A stretch of 5,571 bases of DNA from JAFGKK01 sp049684495 (GTDB lineage: Bacteria; Chloroflexota; Anaerolineae; Anaerolineales; RBG-16-64-43): positions 1-5,571 of the forward strand of contig JBAVFZ010000192.1 in assembly GCA_049684495.1 (NCBI GenBank), given 5' to 3'. The notes beneath the pieces were generated by a model. The model was given only the letters and a program-made list of their open reading frames with translations, did not search any database and had not been told where the DNA came from. This document shows, one piece after another, positions 1 through 5,571 of the stretch. Numbering within the stretch: position 1 is the first letter of the stretch; every line of letters begins with the position of its first letter. A program made the position numbers and the translations under genes.

Positions 1-134
1 ATTATGAGTTGCTTCCCACAATGAAGGCTGCTATTACGCGGGAGAAACAAATAAAAAAGTGGAGCCGGTCCTGGAAAAAGAAATTGATTGAGAAAAAGAA
101 TCCCTACTGGCGTGACCTATTTGACGAGTTATGA
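1..134 (+). CDS. GIY-YIG nuclease-family protein, C-terminal fragment (5' end outside window)
   Basis: Reading from base 3 to the TGA at 132-134 gives 43 residues with no start in view. They contain REKQIKKW followed by SRSWKKKLIEKKNPYWRDLFDEL. This is the typical ending of small (about 80-100 residue) stand-alone GIY-YIG proteins, whose helix usually reads like 'REKQIKKWxRxWKxxLIExxNPxWRDLYDEL'. The catalytic GIY and YIG strands and the conserved Arg and Glu would lie upstream, so activity cannot be judged. Base composition is clearly more AT-rich (roughly 40-45% GC by eye) than the genes that follow, which fits a mobile or recently acquired gene. It is followed 25 bases later by a cluster of REP-like palindromes. 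The family call is from recognition of the C-terminal motif only. The exact role of these small chromosomal GIY-YIG proteins is generally unknown. Confidence 0.8.
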   Translation, partial: YELLPTMKAAITREKQIKKWSRSWKKKLIEKKNPYWRDLFDEL

Positions 135-158
135 ACTTTCCTTGGAATTGAAGCCACT

Positions 159-266
159 AGAATCCCGCTACGATCACGCGGGGGTGACGGATTGACCGTC
201 ATGCATGTGCTCGTCATGCCCGCGGTATAAGACACTGGACCCCCGCTACGAGCGCGCGGGAATGAC
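159..266. repeat. REP-like palindrome cluster (three related units)
   Basis: Two direct copies of a roughly 30-base unit lie at 159-188 and 237-266. They share the pattern CCCGCTACGA-N-C-N-CGCGGG-NN-TGAC, and each can fold through its CCCGC/GCGGG arms. A third, inverted half-copy at 213-224 (GTCATGCCCGCG) pairs with 255-266 (11 of 12 bases), making a larger hairpin over 213-266. Read in one frame, the 236-266 unit gives LDPRYERAGMT. This resembles the 'LDPRFRGDD' and 'IPAFAGMT' peptides often seen when this widespread repeat type is translated by mistake. A further relative lies at 1724-1755. There is no T-run, so a classical terminator is unlikely. The spacer 135-337 holds these repeats and the macro-gene promoter, and no gene that I can support. 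Confidence 0.75.
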
Positions 267-324
267 AATCACAACCATCGTCCATCTTCTATCGTCGTAT
301 TCCGATGGTCAATGGTCTGTTGCA

Positions 325-333
325 TGCTATACT
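325..333 (+). promoter_or_regulatory. Extended -10 promoter for macro/methyltransferase pair
   Basis: TGC-TATACT at 325-333 matches the extended -10 pattern TGnTATAAT with one mismatch. No good -35 hexamer is present at 16-18 bases upstream (ATGGTC at 305-310), which is acceptable for an extended -10 promoter. The expected transcription start, about 7 bases downstream, is near 340-341, on the double ATG at 338-343. Prediction from the sequence only. Confidence 0.5.
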
Positions 334-337
334 CAGA

Positions 338-904
338 ATGATGTTGGCAATTATCGCTCGTTACGATTTCTCCCCGGCTCTCACCTGCCTGCTCGTCCAG
401 GGTGATATCACCGCGGAAAGCGTGGATGCGATCGTCAACGCCGCCAACAGCCGACTGCAGCATGGCGGCGGCATCGCCGGCGCGATCGTCCGCCGCGGCG
501 GATACGCGATCCAGGAGGAGAGCGACGCCTGGGTGCGCATGCACGGCGAGGTGACCCACGCCCGGCCGGCCATCACCGGCGCGGGCAGCCTGCCCTGCAA
601 GGCGGTGATCCATGCCGTCGGGCCGGTCTGGGGAGCGGGGGACGAAGACGGAAAGCTGCGAGCGGCCGTGATGGGCGCGCTGGATCTGGCCGACGCGCGC
701 GGATTTGCCGCGATCGCCATCCCGGCCATCAGCACCGGCATCTTCGGTTTTCCAAAAGCGCGCGCCGCACGGCTCATATTCCAGACGATCGCGGATTTCG
801 CCGGCGCGCATCCGGCCGCATCCCTGCGCGAGATCCGCGTGACGATCCTGGATGGCCCGACCTTGAATGTATTCCAAGAGGAGTTCAACCGCCTGTGGAA
901 ATAA
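338..904 (+). CDS. Macro-domain (ADP-ribose binding) protein, Af1521-like
   Basis: A 188-residue single-domain protein that probably binds ADP-ribose or removes it from targets. Counting from the ATG at 338, it shows VQGDIT (20-25), IVNAAN (32-37, adenine/ribose contacts), LQHGGGIAGAI (40-50, phosphate loop), VIHAVGP (90-96) and the second phosphate loop ISTGIFGFP (131-139). These occur in the usual macro-domain order. The HGGGIAGAI loop is like archaeal Af1521 (HGGGVAYAI). It has Ala where MacroD/YmdB-type hydrolases have a catalytic Asp (GGGVDGAI), so strong MacroD-type hydrolase activity should not be assumed. The frame stays open upstream to an ATG at 305, but the extended -10 at 325-333 would then lie inside the gene. 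The start is therefore placed at 338 or 341, and no Shine-Dalgarno sequence is visible before either. It overlaps the next gene by 10 bases. No DarT toxin or TIR gene lies beside it. Confidence 0.85.
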   Translation: MMLAIIARYDFSPALTCLLVQGDITAESVDAIVNAANSRLQHGGGIAGAIVRRGGYAIQEESDAWVRMHGEVTHARPAITGAGSLPCKAVIHAVGPVWGAGDEDGKLRAAVMGALDLADARGFAAIAIPAISTGIFGFPKARAARLIFQTIADFAGAHPAASLREIRVTILDGPTLNVFQEEFNRLWK

Positions 905-1692
905 TCACCAGCCGCACCAACGACAAGGTCCGCCTGATCCGCCTGCTTCAGGAGCAGCGCAAGATCCGCGAACGCGAAAAGCTGTTCGTGGCGGAAGGCA
1001 CGCGCCTTGTGGAGGAGGCGGCCGCGGCGGGGGTGAAGGCGCGCCTGATCCTGCACGACGACCGGCTTGGGCCGCGCGAACGCTCGGCGCTCAACCGGCT
1101 GGCGGCGGCCGGCGGGGAGGCGCTCGAGGTCACGCCGGAGATCTTTAAATATTGCAGCGATACCGCCGCGCCGGCGGGGCTGCTGGCGGTTCTCGAATGG
1201 CCGGAGCTGCCTCCGCCGGAGCCGCTCGAATGGGCGGTCGTCGCCGACGGAATTTCCAACCCCGGCAATCTGGGGAGCCTCCTGCGCGCGGCGGACGCCT
1301 TCGGTGTTCCGCTGGTCATTCTGGCGCCGGGCTGCGTGGATGTGTTCAACCCGAAGGTGGTGCGCGGCGGGATGGGCGCGCACCTGCGCCTCCCGATCCG
1401 CACGCTGGATTGGCGCGGGATCGGCGCGCTCCTGGCGGGCTTTCAAATCTGGCTGGCGGAAGCGCGCGAAGGCAAGCCCGTCGAGGCGGTGGATTGGAGC
1501 GGGCGCACGGCGCTGATCCTCGGCGGCGAAGCGGCGGGGCCGGGCGATCAGGCGCGCGCGCTAGCCGCCGGATCGGTGAATATCCCCATGCGCGGCAAGG
1601 TCGAAAGCCTGAATGCCGCGGTCGCGGGCGGCATCCTGATTTACGAGATTTCCCGTCAAAGAAATTCATCCACGAAGAGCACGAAGGAATAA
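895..1692 (+). CDS. TrmH/SpoU-family RNA 2'-O-ribose methyltransferase
   Basis: A 265-residue SPOUT-class enzyme expected to transfer a methyl group from S-adenosylmethionine to a ribose 2'-OH in rRNA or tRNA; the exact target is not readable. The N-terminal part (MEIITSR..., REREKLFVAEGTRLVEEA, about 1-100) is the SpoU substrate-binding domain. The C-terminal knot domain has motif 1 DGISNPGNLGSLLRAADAFG (118-137, with N125 and R131), motif 2 LILGGEAAG (207-215, E212) and motif 3 VNIPMRGKVESLNAAVAGGILIYE (228-251). Motif 2 ends GPG instead of the common GLS. The start is GTG at 895, preceded by AAGAGGAG at 876-883 inside the macro gene. The 10-base overlap suggests coupled translation. The natural family ending is near YEISRQ. 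The last residues (about 257-265, NSSTKSTKE) come from an interspersed repeat starting around 1665-1670. Family confident, substrate unknown. Confidence 0.92.
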   Translation: MEIITSRTNDKVRLIRLLQEQRKIREREKLFVAEGTRLVEEAAAAGVKARLILHDDRLGPRERSALNRLAAAGGEALEVTPEIFKYCSDTAAPAGLLAVLEWPELPPPEPLEWAVVADGISNPGNLGSLLRAADAFGVPLVILAPGCVDVFNPKVVRGGMGAHLRLPIRTLDWRGIGALLAGFQIWLAEAREGKPVEAVDWSGRTALILGGEAAGPGDQARALAAGSVNIPMRGKVESLNAAVAGGILIYEISRQRNSSTKSTKE

Positions 1693-1942
1693 CTTGAAGG
1701 ATGTGTCGCCTGGGAGAGTGATCGTCATTCCCGCGTGTTCTAAGCGGGAATCCAGAACAAACGCTACGGAATGCACACTGCTGGTTCTGGATCCCCGATA
1801 AAAACACCCTCGCTTCACAACCATTCCGTCTCCAAGGACAAATACGAGCCGGAATGTTCCGCGAGGGCAGGCTCGGGGATGACGACCTGATCACCATTCC
1901 TTCGTGTCCCCCGACCTACTCCAACCGGGGCAGGCTTCGTGG
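1670..1942. repeat. Composite nested inverted-repeat element (MITE/BIME-like)
   Basis: A 273-base block bounded by inverted arms: CCACGAAG (1670-1677) with CTTCGTGG (1935-1942), and CACGAAGGAAT (1680-1690) with ATTCCTTCGTG (1896-1906), both perfect. The arms belong to the widespread 'CCACGAAG-AGCACGAAGGA' interspersed repeat, often read in error as HEEHE or TKSTK peptides. Inside sits a REP-like core (1724-1883). There is no transposase gene, so if mobile it is non-autonomous. The block fills nearly the whole gap between the methyltransferase and the ABC operon and reaches into the 3' end of the former. Confidence 0.65.
1724..1883. repeat. REP-like core with three nested stem sets
   Basis: The left unit has GTCATTCCCGCG at 1724-1735 and an 8-bp perfect stem, ATTCCCGC (1727-1734) with GCGGGAAT (1744-1751). 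CGGGAATCCAGAAC (1745-1758) also pairs with GTTCTGGATCCCCG (1784-1797) at 13 of 14 positions. The right half folds through three successive perfect pairs: ATCCCCGA (1791-1798)/TCGGGGAT (1873-1880), CCCTCGC (1807-1813)/GCGAGGG (1861-1867) and CATTCCG (1822-1828)/CGGAATG (1850-1856). The ends are imperfect inverted repeats: GTCATTCCCG at 1724 against CGGGGATGAC at 1874-1883 (9 of 10). Related to the 159-266 cluster. Confidence 0.75.
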
Positions 1943-1961
1943 AAAAGGATTAATCCAACAT

Positions 1962-2921
1962 ATGCCAAACGCACCCGCCATCCGCACCGAAGCCCTCTCG
2001 AAAACTTTTGGAAAAGGCAAAACGTCCATCGCCGCGGTGAAGAATTTAAACCTGGAAGTGGAACGCGGTCAGGTGTACGGATTCCTCGGCCCCAACGGCG
2101 CCGGAAAAACCACCACCATCCGGATGCTGATGGATCTGATCCGGCCGAGCGCGGGCAGGGCGGAGATTTACGGCCGGAGCGTGCGCGAGGCGGGCGCTCT
2201 GCAGCGCGTGGGCGGGCTGGTCGAGGGCCCGGCGTTTTACGGGTACCTCTCGGGCCGCAATAACCTGGAAGTCCTTGCGCGCACCGCGAACGATTACCGG
2301 CCGGAACGGATCCGGGATCTCCTGGAACAGGTCGGCCTCTCCGGGCGCGCCGGACAGCCGGTGAGCAGTTACTCGCTCGGGATGAAGCAGCGTCTCGGCG
2401 TGGCGGCCGCGCTGCTGGGCGACCCGGAGCTGGTCGTCCTTGACGAGCCGACCAACGGCTTGGACCCGGCCGGCATCCAGGAGATGCGCGGCTTCATCCG
2501 CGGCCTGGCTAAAGACCGCGGTAAAACGGTTTTTATATCCAGCCACCTATTAAACGAGGTCGAACAAACCTGCGACCGGGTGGCGATCATCCACAAAGGG
2601 GAAATGATCCGCGAAGGGCCGGTGGCCGGGCTGCTGGCGGAGAACGCTTCCACCCTTAGGGTCCAAGCCTCGCCGGTGGAATTGGCCGAGCAGGCGCTGA
2701 GGGAACACTGGGAGACCTCGCGCGAGCCGACTTTGGGGAACGCGCCGCCTTGGCTGGTCGTCGCGGCTGCGGCCTCAGAAAGCCCGGCGGTTGTGGAGCA
2801 CCTGGTCGGCCGGAGCGTGCGCGTTCATCAGGTGGTCATCCAAAGGCAGACCCTGGAAGATTATTTCCTCGACGCCGTGCGCAATCCCGCCTCGGGGAAC
2901 GGGGAGGTGGATCATGCTTAA
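1962..2921 (+). CDS. ABC-2 type exporter ATP-binding protein (BcrA-like)
   Basis: A 319-residue cytoplasmic ATPase that should power the membrane partner encoded directly downstream. It has Walker A GPNGAGKTT (43-51), a BcrA-type Q-loop region GLVEGPAFYGYLSGRNNL (85-102) with Glu88 at the usual Gln position, signature SLGMKQ (138-143, a common variant of LSGGQ), Walker B VVLDEP (158-163), D-loop GLDP (166-169) and switch His195 in SSHLL. A C-terminal extension of about 90 residues ends in TLEDYFLDAV, typical of this exporter class. The start is ATG at 1962, with GGAAAAGGA at 1941-1949 about 12 bases upstream. The frame extends further upstream to 1854, but that stretch is the repeat element and does not look like protein. 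The last 8 bases overlap the permease start. Substrate unknown; the family includes bacitracin and lantibiotic resistance exporters. Confidence 0.93.
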   Translation: MPNAPAIRTEALSKTFGKGKTSIAAVKNLNLEVERGQVYGFLGPNGAGKTTTIRMLMDLIRPSAGRAEIYGRSVREAGALQRVGGLVEGPAFYGYLSGRNNLEVLARTANDYRPERIRDLLEQVGLSGRAGQPVSSYSLGMKQRLGVAAALLGDPELVVLDEPTNGLDPAGIQEMRGFIRGLAKDRGKTVFISSHLLNEVEQTCDRVAIIHKGEMIREGPVAGLLAENASTLRVQASPVELAEQALREHWETSREPTLGNAPPWLVVAAAASESPAVVEHLVGRSVRVHQVVIQRQTLEDYFLDAVRNPASGNGEVDHA

Positions 2922-3798
2922 CCTTCTGCGCGCCGAATGGAAGAAGACGGTGTGGAATTATGTCCTGACCGGCTTCCTGGTGTGGGGCTTCCCGGTGGGG
3001 GTGGCCGGATTGTACGGCGTCATGCTGATCGCAGGATTGTTCTCGCGGGAATCGCTGGAGGGCCTGCTGGGATCGGGCGGTGGAAATTGGACGGAGGATG
3101 CGATCGGAGGCTGGGGGATGCTGCTGGCCTTCCCCTTCACGATCCTATCCCGGATGATGCCGCTGGCGTTCATGGCCGCGGTGTTCGCCGGAGAATACCA
3201 GTCGGGGATGTGGAAGAATCTTATTCCCCGCAACCGCCGTCCGCTGCTGATCCTCTCGAAAATGGCGGTGATCATCGGGTTGATCACGATCGCGCTCGTC
3301 GTCACCTCCGCCCTGATTGTGGCAGGGCAGGGGATCGGCAGAACCGGCCTGGGTTGGGAATACGGGCCGGCCCTGTCCGGCGGAGTGGTATCCGATTTTC
3401 TGACCCGTTACGGGCAGACCGTTCTGCTCGGGGTGCTGTCGCTCATCATCCTTGCCGCGATTGCCGCTCTATCCGCGGTCATAACCCGCTCCGTCCTCGG
3501 CAGCCTTCTGGTAGTGTTTCTGTTTTCCACGATGGATTCGCTTTCGATGTACCTGCTGATGTTCCTGGCGAGGATTTTATCCGCTCCAGACTTGGCCGGG
3601 TTGTACCGCTTCACGCCGCAAGGCAGCCTCAGCAACGCCCAGTACTGGTTCCAGACGGGCGGGCCGATGCCGCTCCCGTTTGAAAATTTTCCGTACGGCC
3701 CGGATCTGGCGTTCTCGCTGGCGATGCTGGTGATCTGGGCGGTGGGGCTGACGGCGCTGACGGTGGCCGTCTTCGAGCGGCAGGATATAACGGCGTAG
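2914..3798 (+). CDS. ABC-2 family transporter permease
   Basis: A 294-residue integral membrane subunit that pairs with the ATPase encoded just upstream. About six hydrophobic segments are visible: roughly 16-42, 67-92, 112-137, 168-190, 195-222 and 265-286. Between the second and third lies FAGEYQSGMWKNLIPRNRRP (91-110). This cytoplasmic stretch is characteristic of ABC-2 permeases partnered with BcrA-like ATPases ('EYxxGTWKxLLPR') and probably forms the coupling contact. The start is ATG at 2914, overlapping the ATPase stop (ATGCTTAA), with the strong ribosome site GGAGG at 2903-2907 six bases upstream. The overlap implies coupled, balanced synthesis of the two subunits. The frame continues upstream to 2791 but only as an out-of-frame shadow of the ATPase gene. 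Nothing shows what is transported. Confidence 0.9.
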   Translation: MLNLLRAEWKKTVWNYVLTGFLVWGFPVGVAGLYGVMLIAGLFSRESLEGLLGSGGGNWTEDAIGGWGMLLAFPFTILSRMMPLAFMAAVFAGEYQSGMWKNLIPRNRRPLLILSKMAVIIGLITIALVVTSALIVAGQGIGRTGLGWEYGPALSGGVVSDFLTRYGQTVLLGVLSLIILAAIAALSAVITRSVLGSLLVVFLFSTMDSLSMYLLMFLARILSAPDLAGLYRFTPQGSLSNAQYWFQTGGPMPLPFENFPYGPDLAFSLAMLVIWAVGLTALTVAVFERQDITA

Positions 3799-3802
3799 GG
3801 GT

Positions 3803-3835
3803 GTCATCCCGAGGCCGTTCCTCAGGCCGAGGGAT
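3803..3835. repeat. GTCAT-type palindrome in convergent spacer
   Basis: GTCATCCCGAGGCC...GGCCGAGGGAT begins 4 bases after the permease stop. Arms ATCCC/GGGAT and GGCC/GGCC flank a tandem GA/GA mismatch, with loop GTTCCTCA. It resembles a common interspersed bacterial repeat ('GTCATCCCGAGG...CCGAGGGATC'). The hairpin may protect or end both convergent transcripts, but no T-run follows on either strand, so it is not a textbook terminator. Confidence 0.55.
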
Positions 3836-3861
3836 CGGTTTCGAATTTATCAGTATCCGGA

Positions 3862-5256
<1,395 letters not shown>

Positions 5257-5260
5257 GGAA

Positions 5261-5268
5261 CTCCTTCT
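5261..5268 (-). promoter_or_regulatory. Strong Shine-Dalgarno of isocitrate dehydrogenase
   Basis: The minus strand reads AGAAGGAG-TTCC-ATG. This is a near-complete anti-16S match at short spacing, and it fixes the start at 5256. Confidence 0.85.
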
Positions 5269-5300
5269 ATTGCTGCTGTTTTCAGGGTGAGGACGCGCAG

Positions 5301-5309
5301 ATTATAGCA
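5301..5309 (-). promoter_or_regulatory. Extended -10 promoter of isocitrate dehydrogenase
   Basis: The minus strand reads TGC-TATAAT, a perfect extended -10. The best -35-like hexamer, TTTACC (5332-5327), is 20 bases away, longer than optimal, so the TG extension probably carries recognition. The predicted start is near 5294, giving a leader of about 37 bases before the ATG. Confidence 0.75.
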
Positions 5310-5314
5310 CGGGG

Positions 5315-5347
5315 ACCGGCGCCGCCGGTAAACCGATTGGCGGTTAC
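5315..5347. promoter_or_regulatory. Dyads in isocitrate dehydrogenase promoter (possible operators)
   Basis: Two adjacent inverted repeats: ACCGGC (5315-5320) with GCCGGT (5324-5329), lying in the -35/-10 spacer, and AACCG (5331-5335) with CGGTT (5341-5345), lying at and above the -35 region. Their position suits a regulator site, but arms of 5-6 bases in GC-rich DNA can arise by chance. Confidence 0.35.
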
Positions 5348-5371
5348 ACAAGTCTCGCAATCTCTGACTAC

Positions 5372-5414
5372 CCTGAACGAAGCAAATGGTCTCTCCCTCG
5401 CTCCGCTCGACGGC
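5372..5414. repeat. Possible decayed interspersed repeat
   Basis: CCTGAACGAAGCAAATGGTCTCTC...TCGCTCCGCTCGACGG resembles the 'CCTGAGCGAAGCGAAGGATCTCTCGCTCCGCTCGA' type of intergenic repeat I recall from many environmental genomes. It is diverged, and I cannot confirm it without the genome. Confidence 0.3.
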
Positions 5415-5442
5415 CTATTTTCGATCGAATTATTCGGTGTGT

Positions 5443-5465
5443 AAAAAACACTGCCTCCGGCAGTG
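5443..5465 (-). terminator. Rho-independent terminator for an upstream minus-strand gene
   Basis: The minus strand reads CACTGCC-GGA-GGCAGTG (5465-5449) followed directly by six T (5448-5443). This is a perfect 7-bp GC-rich stem with a 3-base loop and a U-tract, so it would end a transcript coming from beyond the right edge. It sits about 135 bases upstream of the isocitrate dehydrogenase promoter and insulates it. On the plus strand no T-run follows. Confidence 0.85.
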
Positions 5466-5571
5466 AGTAAAAAGAAAAGGTTCTACCGGGAGAGCGACCA
5501 TCCTCAATTCTCTTTGCACATCATCTATTCCTTCGCCATCCCATCCCGCCCCTCCTTATCCTCCCCTCCCT
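5466..5571. other. Gene-less right edge with C-rich/G-rich tract
   Basis: No supported gene. Over 5536-5571 the plus strand is almost pure pyrimidine. The minus strand has five G-runs of three or four (5570-5568, 5566-5563, 5552-5549, 5547-5545, 5542-5540). A minus-strand frame is open from the edge to TAG at 5527-5525 (ending GRDGMAKE) and could be the tail of the gene served by the terminator, but 14 codons are too few to judge. Confidence 0.5.

Noticed and set aside
159..266. CRISPR array
   Set aside because: Only two direct copies, diverged and palindromic, with an inverted half-copy between; no regular spacers and no cas genes.
305..337. Earlier ATG for the macro protein
   Set aside because: The extended -10 at 325-333 would lie within the coding region, and the added residues do not match macro-domain N-termini.
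205..405. 66-codon plus-strand frame
   Set aside because: It translates the REP cluster (LDPRYERAGMT) and then an off-frame part of the macro gene; not a gene.
338..904. DarTG-type or NAD-based defence system built on the macro domain
   Set aside because: No DarT-like ADP-ribosyltransferase, TIR or sirtuin gene is adjacent, and the protein is a single macro domain without the DarG C-terminal region.
361..1446. 361-codon minus-strand open frame across the macro and methyltransferase genes
   Set aside because: It runs antisense to two genes with clear family motifs, has biased Arg/Ala composition and shows no domain.
1727..1751. Intrinsic terminator after the methyltransferase
   Set aside because: The 8-bp stem is perfect but is followed by CCAGAAC and not a T-run; better explained as a REP unit.
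1854..1961. N-terminal extension of the ABC ATPase
   Set aside because: The in-frame extension translates the palindromic element. The ATG at 1962 has a ribosome site and leads straight into the usual ABC N-terminus.
5525..5569. C-terminal end of a minus-strand gene (…GRDGMAKE stop)
   Set aside because: Only 14 codons lie before the window edge; another frame is also open, and the tract is simple G-rich sequence. It would fit the terminator at 5443-5465 but cannot be supported.
5257..5571. tRNA or small structured RNA gene in the right spacer
   Set aside because: No cloverleaf, anticodon stem or CCA-type end was found on either strand; the structures present are the terminator and short dyads.

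Overview
The window looks like a piece of a GC-rich bacterial chromosome. Compact genes are separated by short spacers filled with palindromic repeats. The repeat types, the gene style and the isocitrate dehydrogenase (closest in character to NADP-dependent bacterial enzymes with an Ala-rich insert) would fit an environmental Chloroflexota/Anaerolineae-like genome. That placement is an inference from memory, not a search result.

Layout, left to right. Positions 1-134 hold the AT-richer C-terminal end of a small GIY-YIG nuclease-like protein cut by the window edge. Positions 135-337 hold a cluster of REP-like palindromes and then an extended -10 promoter. Positions 338-904 (+) encode a stand-alone macro-domain protein. 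It overlaps by 10 bases a GTG-started SpoU/TrmH-family RNA 2'-O-methyltransferase (895-1692, +), so these two look like a translationally coupled pair. Positions 1670-1942 form a composite element with nested inverted repeats, which also supplies the last codons of the methyltransferase. Next come an ABC-2 type exporter ATPase (1962-2921, +) and its six-helix permease (2914-3798, +), which overlap by 8 bases. A 63-base convergent spacer holds another palindrome. Positions 3862-5256 (-) encode an NADP-dependent isocitrate dehydrogenase with an unusual lysine/alanine-rich, histone-H1-like tail. It has its own strong Shine-Dalgarno sequence and an extended -10 promoter. The right edge (5257-5571) has no convincing gene. 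It carries the promoter region, small dyads, an intrinsic terminator for a minus-strand gene lying beyond the window, and a C-rich (+)/G-rich (-) tract.

The genes do not form one recognisable system: there are an ADP-ribose-related protein with an RNA modification enzyme, an export pair, and a TCA-cycle enzyme. I found no convincing new multi-gene system. The most interesting signals are structural: (a) the composite inverted-repeat element between the methyltransferase and the ABC operon; (b) the same class of GTCAT-ended palindromes lying downstream of every completed plus-strand transcription unit, one cluster being next to a GIY-YIG nuclease remnant; (c) the basic tail on isocitrate dehydrogenase, whose DNA is a 28-bp perfect polypurine/polypyrimidine mirror repeat; and (d) a promoter that places the macro-domain start codon at the predicted transcription start.
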